64,000 nucleotides of DNA from Ailanthus altissimus (GCA_946807835.1 OX327684.1:17942501-18006500); one strand, 5' to 3'. Shown: positions 37,240 through 50,195, numbered from the stretch's first letter. A program made the numbers and translations. The notes: generated from the letters alone by a model not told the origin.

Positions 37240-38395
37240 ACGAACCACTTTTTTTGTCTAGATAGCAAACGATCACTCAGCAATGAACACTAATTGAAAG
37301 TGGTCAGAAATGAGTACCTATCCCTTACAGGAATCAAACCGTATCTTCGAAAAGACGATGTCCTCACCATCGGATGAGAAGGACTAAAAGGCCATTCTTC
37401 ATATACCTCAATTCCAAGAATATAAGTGGTTCATTTTGTTTTTATATGCAACGCAAGATTTCATTTATGTTCATGTTAGCGATTTCTGATGTGAATTTAA
37501 CGGGTTGTCCTCCCTTCCTACGGGTTCCCCCACCGACCCAGTGACGCACCAACCCAGCCCCTTCCCTTTCTCTAATCATAAAGTCCCATAATTTCTTTCT
37601 TTGTCTTTCATCTCCCTTAAACAAAATAAGGCCACGTTCTTTCTAATTCAAAAAAAAGAAGAAACAAATAGGGGCGAAACACCTATTTGGAGTGGCGAAG
37701 GCCTATGCTAAAGTAAGAAAGAAAGTATGTTAAGGTTACGAACAAAGGTCAGCTGGTTAAAGAAGGCTCGGGTTATGAAATCGCTTAGCTGTTAATTAAT
37801 TCTAAATTCTAGTTATTAATTAAGTAGTAGTGAGGTGCCGGTACAAAGTTGCGTTAACTGTATATATAAACTAGGCTAAGGTAAAGGACGAACTTTATCT
37901 CTTCTATTCTCTTCACTTACACCTTACACCTAACACTTTCGCTAAGTCTAATAAGGCTCAGGTGCAGAGCCTTCTACTGTGGACCGAGACTATGCAAAGG
38001 TAGAACACTATAGAAACTTTACTGACTTTATCATAAACCTTGATTTTGCTACGCTTAATAAGAACCTGGAATAATGAAATCAGTTCGTGTTCTGCTTTCA
38101 AAGTCGGTCATCTTTGCTCAAGTGTGAACTATAGACAACTCTCTAGTAGTTCTATTCCTTTTTACTTGACTTCTAGGTCAACTTAACCCGAATGAAAAAA
38201 AAAGGGTCAGCCAAACAACAGTCCACTTTGTACATTTTTAGAGGCAGACCAATCAGGCATTTTAGAAAAGGGAAAGGAACTTCTCACCGAAAGAGGCAGT
38301 ATGAATGAAGCAGACGTCTGTATGGCTGGCAAATTAGAGTGCAATGAGCGAGATAGCTTATTAGTTAGGCTCATGATAGCATAAGATGTCTATAT
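37240..38395. other. Probable NUMT (mitochondrial DNA inserted in the nuclear genome)
   Basis: Composition and style change abruptly: more balanced GC, many AAGAAAG / GGTAAAGGACG-type runs typical of plant mitochondrial spacer DNA. It carries a mitochondrial-type trnE(UUC) pseudogene near the left end. The 60-codon minus-strand ORF at 37624-37442 (with GAGLVRHWVGGGTRRKGGQ) may be a mitochondrial ORF fragment that I cannot name. Borders are approximate: the left is where AT-rich nuclear sequence ends, the right is the LINE start. Confidence 0.6.
37319..37384 (-). pseudogene. trnE: trnE(UUC) pseudogene, mitochondrial type
   Basis: On the minus strand, from 37384: GTCC then TTCTCATCCGATGG, GAGGACATCGTCTTTTC, a shortened anticodon 3' side, GAAGATACGG, TTTGATTCC, and GTAAGGGATA. 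This follows plant mitochondrial tRNA-Glu closely, but it is about 66 nt rather than 72. Roughly five bases are missing just after the anticodon TTC, and the T-loop and acceptor positions carry several transitions. The anticodon arm cannot fold, so it is not a working tRNA. Confidence 0.8.
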
Positions 38396-38399
38396 GGCT

Positions 38400-39837
38400 G
38401 GAAAAAAAAAAGAATATTACGATCTTTAGTCGGTAAAATTCTTTCCTTGCGTCTAGTGAATGATGATGCCTTTATCCAAAGTATAAAAAAGATATGGGCA
38501 AAGTCTAATGACTTTTCAATTGAAATTGTGGATCCGGTGTAAAACTTGTTTGTTTTATCGTTTCAAACAGAGAATGATATTAGAAGAGTTATGTCAGGTG
38601 GTCCATGGAATTTGGATAACCAATTAATAATGCTTTCTAAGCCTTCAAGGATTGGTCAACTAATGGATTTATCCTTTTATAGGGTATCCTTCTAGGTGTA
38701 GATCTATGGATTACCCTCATACTTTATGAACATTAAAGCGGATTGGTTTTTAGGGTCTCTGATCAATGAAGTAGAGGATGTGGACAAATGAGCTTTTCCA
38801 AGGAGTGTGTTGGCAAATTTTTATGAGTTAAGGTCAGTATCAACATTTTGAAACCCTTAAAGTCATCGTTAAAAGTAGCAACAAGGGGGACAAATGAGGT
38901 GGTAACTGTTCTATTAAGATATAAGAGGTTGTTAGAGTTATGCTTTAGTTGTGGTTGCTTTAGACACCCTATTAGGGATTGTTACAAAGTTGATAAATAG
39001 GTCAATCATGTAGGTTTTAGCTTTTATAGTGATTGGATATATGCCAATACACTATTACGACTGGATTATGGTTCTAACAAAAGACAAAGAGATGGTATCG
39101 ATCGATTTAAAAAATCTCCAACAAAAGGGAAAAGGAAAGTAGCTTTGTCGACATGGAAAAAAAAAGATAGGGACTTACTATATGGGAGATTTATGGAGCT
39201 TGTTATTAAGGTGACGAAGAAAAAAATGGACACTACAGTTAATGGTAATATGGCAGCTACATAAAAAACAATGAATGAGACTTCAGAAGCTATAAGAGAG
39301 AGGAGTAATAGGAAATACCCTCATTTAGAGGTTATAGATAATAACATGGGGATAATAAATATTAGGCAGTATTTTAATTAGGGGCCAGTTTAAATATTGT
39401 GCATGCTTCAAGTGGTTTAGAAAAGAGTAATTTTAGGTTTTCTACTACTAAAGGAGATAAAATAGTACAATCTAAAAATATGTTAAACAGTGGAGTTGCC
39501 AAGGAATCGAAAAATTAGAAACAATATCCCATACATAATGTAGGGGAGTTTGAGATGATAAACCTTTTTTAAGGTGTCCTAACAAAGGCTAGCACAAACG
39601 TGGGGAAGGGAAGTGTAGATAATGTAGTCCTTTTGTGGTGAATGGTTTCTTAGTGCCAAAAGTACCACTTTCAAAGGATTTTCAATTCTAAACCCAAGAT
39701 AAGAGTACCAAGACAAGGCCAAAGAAGGGCTTTAAAAAATTTTATTCAGAGAATAGTAGTCCACCACAATGAAAAGTGGTAAGAAATCTACTTGGGATAA
39801 CTTTGGTAATTCTTCATCAAAGTTGGCAAGGGAAATT
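38400..39837 (+). pseudogene. LINE ORF1 remnant (DUF4283 + CCHC zinc knuckle)
   Basis: Reads LVGKILSLRLVNDDAF, QSIKKIWAKSNDFSIEIV, a gap with a stop, LFVLSFQTENDIRRVMSGGP then WNLDNQLIMLSKPSRIGQ: the DUF4283 domain typical of plant L1 ORF1 proteins. At about 38930-38995 it reads LCFSCGCFRHPIRDCYK, a C-x2-C-x4-H-x4-C zinc knuckle. After that comes a lysine-rich low-complexity region. Several stops; the reading is cut at 39837 by a solo LTR and continues after 41213. Function in the family: nucleic-acid-binding RNP protein for retrotransposition. Confidence 0.85.
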
Positions 39838-41212
39838 TGATAAGGGCAAAATTGTCATATATTTTTTTATGATTTTATTTTAATATTTTATTATTTTAGG
39901 AGAATAGATGGCTATTTATGTGCTTTATTGTTATTTATAGGGACTTGAACCAAATTTAAAGAAAGAATGCAAAAACAGGGACTAAAATGCAAAGTTTTCA
40001 AAATATAAGTCCAGAGCCCCCGCGCCACAAGTATTGTCGCCCCAGCGCTGAAATAGTGATCAAAATAGGAAAAAGACCTGTTTAAGTCGCATTTGGCGCT
40101 CCAGCGCCAAATAGTCATCGCACTAGCGACGATACAGCGCCCCAGCGTTATCAGCTCACCGCTCCAGCGATGAAGCCGTTTTTATGCAACGCCCCAGCGA
40201 CAACTGCATCCCCAGCAGTAGTGTGAATTCTAGTGCAACCAGAATTGAGTTTTTCAAGTTCAAATCAAACCCTATAAAAGGCCACTCAATCCCAGACATA
40301 AAAGAAGACCAGAGAAGAACCTAGGGTAAGAAAAAGAGAACTTAAAGCAGTTCAAGAGCACCAAGAATCCAGAGCAACATCAATCAAGAGCAATTCGACG
40401 TCTACATCGGTTTGCGATTGATTGTATCATGTTTTATTTTTATTTTTATTTTTATTACTGTGATTCTCTTGTAGCTATGAACTAATTTATTTTCTAGGGT
40501 TAATATTTGAACTCAATATGTGCAATTAAATTGCCATATCTTTTAGTATTTAATAAACTTAGTCCTTTATTATTTAAATTACTTGTGTTTAATGCTTCAA
40601 TATATCTGGCCAATATATGGTGAATGAATTGGTAATATTTTGATAAACTCAGAAGAGGAATCATAATATTTAGACCTAAGTAATTTGATGCATGATTGAA
40701 GAGTAACATTCAATGTTGCATATGTAAGTTTCAATTTAGGATAGGAATATACCTAATTAGCATGTATGATCAATAAGACCTAATCTTAATGAATCTTAGT
40801 TTATTACAAGTACCATAGGAATATAGGTATTTGGTAAATTAAGGTATACTTGCATGACCTTGGAAGAGGCTTGTAAATACATTAGCGTCTTGATCAATAA
40901 TAAAGACTAAGTGAGTTAAATATTAGAGGATTAATCATTAGAAAGCATATTGAGGGATAATATTAATCCTAGGTTTTCTCTACATTGCTATCACCTAATT
41001 TTCTTTACATAGTATTTTGCTTTTATATTTATTACATTCATTCTTAGATTTTTATTTTTCTAAATAATTATTAGGAAGACATAATTTTAGTAATTGGTTA
41101 AAAAGAAGAAATTATCCCTGTGGATTCGACATCCGACTAATTAGTCCCTTTATTACTTGCATACGATAATGTATACTTGCACTTAATTTTATAATATAGA
41201 AATATCGCATCA
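39838..41212 (+). mobile_element. Athila-type solo LTR (TSD AAATT/AAATC)
   Basis: 1375 bp, TGATAAGG...CGCATCA, with pentamers AAATT (39833-39837) and AAATC (41213-41217). TATA box in CCTATAAAAGGCC (40271-40283). The 3' end has CCCTGTGGATTCGACATCCG, a gypsy LTR signature. The U3 is rich in GCGCCCCAGCG-type repeats (40020-40215). Interrupts LINE ORF1. Confidence 0.92.
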
Positions 41213-42945
41213 AAATCTCAAAGTGAAAACCTACTAAAAGGAGATGCATAATCTGTTTTATTTGAAGTTTACAAAAAAAAGGACAAAGATGGTTCAAAGG
41301 GGCCAAGGGTTCTAAAGCTTGAATTTAGGAAAATTGAAATAGAAAAAGAGAATGATATAGCCAGGAACATAGATATTAAGAACCAACCTAATTCTACTTC
41401 TATATTGGCAGCGCTTGCCAAGGAGTAGGGCTACCGAACACTATGAGGATCTTAAGGTAGAATGTTTATGGCCTGAGTAACCCCTAAATATTCAATTGCC
41501 TATGCAACAGAGTACAGGAATATTGTGTGTGCTAATTTATAGGTACTTGTATATGATTAGTGTTCATTGAATTTACATAATGTATGTCATACATATAAAA
41601 ATGTGCAACGGAATAGAAATTTAATTTTTTATTCAACAAACACACACCTAATTTAAGTCTTATTACACTATCAAGTTCAAAAAAACTCATATTTGAAGCA
41701 ATTTTGTGAAGTCCTAAAATTCAGAGGTCTCACCTTAAAGCAAAATTGTTGGCAATTCTAAACCCTAACTCCAGTGGGCTTTAAGCTCTAAAATGATAGC
41801 TCTCTTTGATTTCCAGCAAGTCTTTTCACTTAAATACTTTAAGCCTTTTTCTTTTTGTGTTGCAAAGAAATAGAAATAGGTTTATAGAGCAACTCTTGCA
41901 AAACCCAAAAACCAAATTTCCCCCTCTCTTTGTTTGGAATGGCCGAATTTTTAACCTTAAGAAAAATACAACACTTAGTATTTTTCTTTCCCTTTTTTAT
42001 GGCCGAAATTACTTATATGGAAGAAAGAAAAGATTTGCAACTTTTGCTCTTTTCTTCTCAAATGAATGAATCATTTTCATTTTTACAAAGAGAACTCTTC
42101 TCTTTAGTTGATGAAATGGCTGAATCACACAAGAGAAGAAATAGGAACTCTTTGCTTTCATTTCCTTCTTGGCTGAATAGAGAAAAAAACAAAAAGAGAA
42201 ACTTTTTCACTTTTCTTTCTTGGCTAGCCATGTATTTAAAGAAAAATAAAAACTTATTTCCTTTTTGTTTTTTCCTTTTTTATTATCAACAAATGGCCTA
42301 CAATCCTATGCTTCCATGTCTCTTGCTTGATTAATAATACAAAAAAAAAGTTGTATTTATTAATTTATTTTTCCACTTAAAATAATGCAAAATAATTTTG
42401 CATTATTTTAATGCCCATTACTTGTCACACAAGTAATCTCACTTTTGTCAACAAAAGGTCAAACAATGATAGACTATTATTTTGTCACTTGTCACTATTT
42501 AATTGGTCAATAACTATTATTAACTAATTAAATAATATACTTAACATTAAAACTTTGATAAATGTGCATCCCAAGAGATTTTAAAATAAATTTTGAAATA
42601 CTGAAATTTTTTGGACCAAATTGTTCAATCTATTACGCTACCCCAGTGCTCAACGAATACACTTCATATTGTGAGATTCCTTAGGTTCATGCTTGGTTTG
42701 TCATTTGAAACTCTTCTATAAGTCTGTGAACGATGCCCCGTACACACGTTATGGATATTATAAAGTAGTGCGTTAAACCAGACAAGTTGAGGTTAATACA
42801 TATATGTATAATCCTTTTATTTCCTATATCCTGAAAGAGCAGATATAGATCATCACCATCAAATCTTTACACACTCAACCATGAACTTATCTCCAAATTT
42901 ATATTTTAATAAATAATATTTGTAAACACTTTTATGATATTGTTT

Positions 42946-45091
42946 TATTAGGATTTGTGCTTACGTATCATCCCATTTTGTATTAATATTTTATTTTAAT
43001 ATTTATACAATCGATATTTTATTAAATTATTAATTATATTAATTAATTTGTAAGATGCTTGTAATATTTTGAACATTATATAATTTGAAAGAGTTCAGAT
43101 CTGGTTTAAACAGGTTTAAATTAGTACTAAGAGTTAGCAATACTAAGAGTTATAAATGTTAAAAGTTAGCACTGATAAAGGTTAATAGGTTATAAGAGTC
43201 CACAAAATTTAAAGAGTTAAAGCCTTGTCTGAAACTGGACAAAGACCTGAGAATATATTAGTAACAACATAATTGCAAAGAGTTATATATTAGAAAATGT
43301 CATTATGCAGTCTGTTCTCAAACACAATGTTCTTGATCTATTTCACCAATGCGGGTTTATCGATGAAACCTTTATGTAGATCAGTGTAAGTCTAAATTTG
43401 GATGGTCCAGATAGTTAGTCTTAGTAGACCATGAACTTAGTAGAAGATTGTATAGGCATATAAGTATTCAATGAGGATTAAGTACTAAATAGACTCACGA
43501 AGACCTCTATTAGACATCCTATGAAGCCATCAACGGCAAGTTGTCTCAAGTTGAGCAGTATTTGTAGTCCTTTGAACTGAGCGCCATAATGGGTTTGTGA
43601 GTGATCCTCCATATTTTGGTTCATGGATGTCAGAGACATTTCATGGTCTGACTGCTGCGTGTTGTTGGGTATGGTTCGATGCTCATAGAATCTAGTGTGC
43701 ATAGATATGGGATCTTTTAGCTTACATGGATGAGTTGTATATCTGGATACTCCGAGATTATATCTCAAAAAGTCTTATGGCCATAATTAGTAAACTCGAA
43801 AAAAGAGTTTTCTGTAGGGTTGAACAATATCACAAAAATATATCAAGATGTGAATCTAAAGATATGTTCACTGATGAGCAAACAGAGATTTTACGGTGAT
43901 GATCTATATCTCTACTCTTACAGGATATAGGTGAATAAGGGTTTGTACGTATACGTTATGACCTCAATTTGTATAGTCTAACACGTTGATTTGTAATATT
44001 CATGACGTGTGCATGGGGCATCATTCACGAACTCATGGAAGAGTTCAATTTGACAAATCGAGTGTTGACCTAGAGAGTGCTACAATATGAAGTGTACTTG
44101 TTATGCATATGAGCTGCATGTTGGATTGAATAATTAAATCCAGTAAATTCTAACAAATTAGATATTTATTTCAGGATCCCTCTAGATGTGCACTTGTCAA
44201 AACTTAAGTGTTAAGTACATTAATTAATTAATAATAGTTATTAACCAATAAGATGATGACAAGTGGCACATTATGACCTTACTTGTTAGAAAAGCAAAAT
44301 TTATTTAATATTTCTAAATTTTTTTTTAAAATATTTTATTTGTAAAGTCAAATAATATTAATTAAATAAAAGGCATGGCCTTAAGCCAAATTATTGATAT
44401 TAAAATGAATGGTATATGTTTATTATAAATAAACAAATAGAGCAAACATTTGTACATGGCTAAGGCATGATTATCCATGCTTGGTAAGGGTGTGTGTTTG
44501 CAATCAAAAAAAGGGGAAATTCCTTTATAAATGAATTAATTTTCATTTGTAAAAGGACTAGTTAGTTTGGCCACTTCAAGTGCAAAAAAGAGAAGAGACA
44601 TTTTTCAAGAGTTAAAATTTTTTCTATTCATTTTCTTCTCCATTATAGAGCCCACCATTTGAAGAAAATGGTTTGGTTTTGTTGTTCAAAGAGTTAAACA
44701 AAATAAAACAAAACAAATATTTTCTTTGAAACAAAATAAGCTTAAAATGTTTAAGCAAATGGTTAAAAATTAACTTAAATTTTGTTTAAGTGTTAGACAA
44801 TTTGTTGGAATTAAAGTTGTCATTTTAGATAACGCAAGCCCATCATTGTTGAGTTCTAGAATTTTCACTGATGACATTTCAAGGTAGACTTCAGTTTTAA
44901 TCTCCAAAGGCTTCATAAGGTAAATTCTCAATCTTTGAATTCATTGATGTATAAGACTTAAATAAAATGAATTTACCGTATTAGGAAATTAGATTTACCA
45001 TTCCACTATGCTAATTGTATGTATGGCATGCTTGTTTCACTATGATGAATATATTGCACATGTATACACCTTAGTGAAATAGCACATTTTT
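42946..45091 (+). mobile_element. Nested copy 1 of the TGTTG...CAACA family, opposite orientation
   Basis: 2146 bp inserted in the outer copy with TSD TGTTT (42941-42945) / AGTTT (45092-45096). Starts TATTAGGATTTGTGC, close to the family terminus TGTTGGTATTTGTGC seen (antisense) at 61719-61733. TATA-like CCTTTATAAATG near 44522 sets the orientation. The outer copy's reading (GATATTG|TTTAACTCTG) is restored across the insert. Confidence 0.82.
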
Positions 45092-46246
45092 AGTTTAACT
45101 CTGTGGAAAACTCTTTTTTGGGATTTATGCTTGTGGCTATAAGACTTCTTGAAATACAATCCCGAATTATCAGGATAAACAACTCCCCTATGTGAGCTGA
45201 CGAATCTCATATCTACGCACATCAAACTCTATGAGCATTGAACCATATCCAATGACACCCAAAGGTCAGACCATGAAAGGTCTTTGATATGCGAAGAATC
45301 AAAGTATGATGGATCACTCATAAGCCTACCATGGTGCTCAGGTTAAAAATGTTAAGGTCAGTGCTTATGTGTCATCCCTGAATGTACATATACTTGTATA
45401 TTTTAACAAGTGTACATTCCCATTAAATTGGTAATACTAATTTATATGGTACTATACAATATAACATTATAGATATTGTATAATCTAAAAGAGTTCAAAT
45501 AAGATCTAAATGAGTTTAGATAAGGGCTCATAATTAGCCATGCTGAGAGATATAAATGGTAAATATTAATACAGTTAAGTGTTAACTAGTTATAATCTTT
45601 AGCAAAAATCCAAGAGTTAGAGCCTTATCTGTAATGGGACATAGACCGAATATACTAGTAACTGCATAGTTATAAGAGTTGCAATTGGGTGTCAGAAAAT
45701 ACTAGTTGTGCAAGTATGTTCTTGAATATTGTCCCTAATCTATGTTTGCCATTACGGGTCTGTCGGTGGATACCTATATTTATAGATCAGCATATGTCGT
45801 ACCTATAAGGTATAGATGGTCGTTCCTAGCCGACTGTGAGCGTGGAGCTCATATTGACATATTGGTATCCAGTTAGGACTGGATATGAGACTGACTCACG
45901 AGGGCCTCCGATAGACACCCTATGTAAGCCGTCAACGGAGGGTCCTCTCGAATTAAGTAGTATATATGGTCCTTTGACCTAAGTGCCATGATGGGCTTGT
46001 AAGTGATCCACCAAGCTTTGATTCCACGTATGTTACAGACCTTTCATGGTGTGATTGTTGGGTGTCGCTGGGTATGGTTCGATGCTTATGGAGTCTGATG
46101 TGTACAAATATGGGATCTGTCAGCTCGCATAGGGAGTTTGATATCTAGATGCTTTGAAACTGTATCTCAAAAAGTCTTGTGGCCACAAGCATTAATCCCG
46201 GAAAAGAGTTTCTGTCAAGGTAGAACAATATGTGCAAAAGGGCAAA

Positions 46247-47364
46247 GGAGTTTGCACATATTGTTTAGTGAAATACAAGTTTTGAGATAAGACATGGATG
46301 AGCACTAGGGGACTTGACGGTGATAAACTATATCCCTGCACATCTAGGATATCATGACGGAAGGACTATACGTATGCGTTGTAATCTCAACTTGCATGGT
46401 TCAACTCGCTGATTTGTATATTTGTGACGTGTGCGTGGGGCATTGCTCACGGACTCATAGAATAGTTCCATTTAACGAATCGGGCGTGAACCGAGGGAGT
46501 CCTACAATATGAAGTGTACTCGTTGTGCACTGGGGCAGTGTACCGGATTAAATTGTTTAATCCAGCAATATCCAGCACTACTATAAGAATGCGTGCGTGT
46601 CTGTATTTAAGTGTTAAATACAACAGTTAGTCAATAATTATTATTTATTAACTATATAAAGACACATAGAGCATTGTAAGCTCCTGGTTGAATTTATCCA
46701 AGTGTGGGATTAGGTGGAATCCACTAGGGAGTAGACTTGGTAACAATTTATGAGGGGCAAAATAGTCATTTTACATATTAATTATTTAATTATTAAATAA
46801 GACATGGAGTTTGCACATATTGTTCAGTGAAATACAAGTTTGGAGATAAGACATGGATGAGCACTAGGAGATTTGACGGTGATAAACTATATCCCTGCAC
46901 ATCTAGGATATCATGACAGAAGAACTATACGTATGCGTTGTAACCTCAACTTGCATGGTTCAACGCGCTGATTTGTATATCCGTGATGTGTGCATGGGGC
47001 ATTACTCACGGACTCATAGAATAGTTCCATTTGACGAATCGGGCGTGAACCGAGGGAGTCCCACAATATGAAGTGTACTCGTTGTGCACTGGGACAGTGT
47101 ACCGGAAAAAATTGTTTAATCCAGCAATATCCAACACTACTATGAGAATGCATGCGTGTCTGTATTTAAGAGTTAAATACAACAGTTAGTCAATAATTAT
47201 TATTTATTAATTATATAAAAACACGTAGAGTATTGTAGGCCCTCGGTTAAGTTTATCCAAGTGTGGGATTAGGTGAAACCCATTAAGGAGTAGACTTGAT
47301 AACAATTTATGAGGGGCAAAATAGTTATTTTACATATAAATTAAATAATTAATTATATCTCATT
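46247..47364 (+). repeat. 559-bp tandem duplication
   Basis: Copy 1 46247-46805, copy 2 46806-47364, both beginning GGAGTTTGCACATATTGTT. They differ at a modest number of scattered positions. The duplicated part spans the conserved GGATATCATGACGGAAG to GAGGGGCAAAATAGTCATTT region of the family. Other copies have it once. Confidence 0.92.
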
Positions 47365-47520
47365 ATAATATTATATTATATAATATTATATTATTTTATT
47401 AATGGTGTCAAATAGTTGGCATCCATTATTATTTTATTTATATTAGATATTAATATGAGATGTGTGTATGCAAATTGTAGTATGTGTGTGTTTACGGGAA
47501 ATAGAGGCTTCCATAGACGC

Positions 47521-47551
47521 CGAGAAGAAGAAGAAGAAGAAGAAGAAGAAA
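47521..47551 (+). repeat. (GAA)n microsatellite
   Basis: About nine GAA units followed by an A/G-rich stretch, within nested copy 2. Confidence 0.9.
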
Positions 47552-50195
47552 GAAAAAAAGAAAAATTAAATTGTTTTATTTTTCCTTGTGGTACCGAGAA
47601 AAGCCATTGTGAATTGCTTCAATCTCTATTTTTTATTCTTTTAGAGAAAATGAAGAATACACACAACATACTATTTTGGGGTTAAGAGTTAATCGCGTGT
47701 TGGATATAGGGCTACTGTTCTAGCCTACCAAGCCTACCGAATTGGTGATTAGAACTGCTGGCGAGTTGGTCTCTATACGGACTTCGAGGATATACGTGTA
47801 TAACTTTATACGTTCAGGTGATCTCTCAACACTACTAATATATTAATCTTATTATATATCAACACGTTCAGGTGATATTTTATTTATTGTGTTTATTGTA
47901 TGTTTTGATGCTTCTGCCGTGTTTATTATATATATGATACGTAGTTTAGGTAATAAATATAATTGTACATACATACACCCACATGTTAGATCCCCGATTA
48001 AAGAACCACAAATACTATTTAAATTAAGAAGACCTTTCATTAACGGCTTTATGGGATGTCTATTGAAGCTCTTTGTAAGTCTGTTTAGTACCCAGTCATT
48101 ACTGAATACCTGTATGCCTATACAAGCTTCCATTAACCTCATGGTCTATTAAGACCAATTATTTAGACAATTTAAATATAAAAATACACAAATCTGAAAG
48201 GTTCACCGATCGACCCGCACCAGTAAAGATATATTAGGAACGAGATCTTTAAGAACATACTATAATGACATTTTCTAGCACTATTTATAACTTCTTGCTA
48301 TTATGTCATTACTAATATATTTCTAACCATTGTCCTATTTTAGATAAGATTCTAACTCTTAAAATACTAAATTTTAGCATTGATAACTCTTAATATTTCT
48401 AATTTTTAGTACTGATTTAAATCCTTTTAGATCAGATTTAAACTCCTTTAAATTTATAATGTTTGAAACGTAATAAACTTGGTACTATATATTTAATATT
48501 AACGATTTTATTTAAAATATTTATTGTATAGATATTAAATAATTTAATATTCAACAAGCAATACTATCCAGATTTGGTCTTTTTATGTGAAACCATTGAA
48601 TATAAAGATCAAATTAAGGAGTTACGGCATCAGACCAGGATTTGTTGATAAACTTGTGGTGGAAAGAATAGGCAGAAGCAGAGGCCTAGTAATATTGTTG
48701 TCTGATATTATTGATGTTCGGTTATTAACTTTTTCTTGATTCCATATATAAGTTAGAGTTATTTCTTTTGGTGGTTTTAAATGGCGTTTTACAAGTTTCG
48801 ATGGTCATTCTAAAGCCTCAAAACGATTTCATTCATAGACTTTGTTGTAAAGACTTGTTTCATATTCCTCTTTACCTTGGTTATGTGGAAGGGATTTCAA
48901 TGAAATACTTGGGGAAGAGAAAAAATTGGTGGTGTCTCAAGACAAAACTATTAAATGAAAATTTTTCGTGAAGCGTTATCTGACTATAAATTAGATAGGC
49001 TTAATAGTTATATCCCCCCTTATACATGGTGCAATTGTAAATCTAGTGGGGATTTTATTAAGGAAAAATTGGATATGGTTGTTTGTTCACCTAATTGGAG
49101 CAATATGTTTCTAGAAGTGCGGGTTCACACAATAGAATACTGGAGCTTTGATAATAGACCCTTATTAGTTGATCTTAATGCAGACCTTGTATTGCTTGGG
49201 ACACAGAGCAATTCTCGAAATTAGTGAGGAAGTTTCCATTTCAAAGAGATTTTGGCAGAGGAGCTGGAATGCCAACAAATCGTGGATAACGAATGGAATG
49301 AGTCTGCTTGTTCCCTTTAGTCTATTTAGCTTCAGGTTTCTAATGTGGGTAAACGTTTTAATGGTTGGAACCAAAATAACTTTAGGACGCTCTCAAATGA
49401 CATTTGAGAGGCTAAGAGTCGACTAACAAGACTGAATCAACATGTAACAGGTCATACATGGGCAGAACTGAGATAGGCCGAGAAGCACCTGGATGCCTTG
49501 CTTTATAAGAACAAAGTTTCTTGGCGGCAGAGGAGGTGCGTGGATTGGTTGAAATATGGTGACAAAAATTCAAAATATTTCCATTTTAAGGCCTCGAGTA
49601 AGCGGCATAGGAATCTTATTACAGGTCTATGATAATAACTAAAGTTAGAGGCAAGATGATGGTTTTATTGAGCATGCTTTTGTAGATTATTTCCATTCTC
49701 TTTTCACCTCAGCGGGTCCTTCGACTCAGCATATTTGTAACGTAATTGATTGTGTTGGTCTAAGATTAACTGAGAATAATATGCGAATTTTGGAAGCTCA
49801 TTTCGCTGCTAATGATGTTAAGCGATCAGTTTTTCAAATGCGGCCCACAAAGGCATCGGACAAAGATGGAGTGCCTATTCTTTTCTACCAAATTTTTTGA
49901 GGGAAGGTGGGTGAGGGTGTTACGAGTAGTTACTTGGAGTTCTTGAATAATAGGGGTGACCTATCAGCTATAAACGAGACTTAAATATCGTTAATCCCTA
50001 AGTGTAATGTTCTTGGGAGCCTTTCCTAATATTTGACCCATCGGCCTTTGTAATATACTGTACAAGATCATCTTTAAGACAATGGCAAATCAACTAAGGG
50101 AGGTTTCAAAAGAAATTATCTCGGAGTCAAAAATGCCTTCATTCCTAATCATTTAATAACTGGCAATGTAATGATTAGTTTTGAATGTTTCCACC

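Larger units (their letters stand above)
45350..47999 (+). mobile_element. Nested copy 2 of the TGTTG...CAACA family, with internal duplication
   Basis: Starts TGTTAAGGTCAGTGC. It is in the same orientation as nested copy 1 and parallels it in order (AAAGAGTTCA, the GGTTCGATGC block, the ATGAAGTGTACT block). Flanking A-rich pentamers AAAAA (45345-45349) and AAAGA (48000-48004). Length 2650 bp includes an extra 559-bp tandem copy. The right end is less certain by a few bases. Confidence 0.75.
41521..48556 (-). mobile_element. TGTTG...CAACA repeat, outer copy, carrying two nested copies (TSD AGGAA/AGCAA)
   Basis: Three blocks, 41521-42945, 45092-45349 and about 48000-48556, together make one ~2.2-kb copy of a family that also occurs at 59273-61733 in the same orientation. 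Ends TATTGTGTGTGC and TTCAACA. Flanking pentamers AGGAA (41516-41520) and AGCAA (48557-48561). Joining the flanks gives LINE reading ...VQEYYPDLVFLCET, which confirms the boundaries. TG/CA-type ends and a 5-bp TSD suggest a long solo LTR or a non-autonomous LTR element. The 134-codon ORF at 41930-42334 lies inside but has a low-complexity F/K/N-rich make-up and is probably not a gene. Confidence 0.85.

Noticed and set aside
37442..37624. 60-codon minus-strand ORF in the probable NUMT
   Set aside because: May be a mitochondrial ORF fragment, but I cannot name it and it is not expected to be expressed from the nucleus.
41806..42334. 87- and 134-codon ORFs on the plus strand
   Set aside because: They lie inside a multi-copy repeat, are rich in Phe/Lys/Asn low complexity, are not kept in the other copies and match no family.
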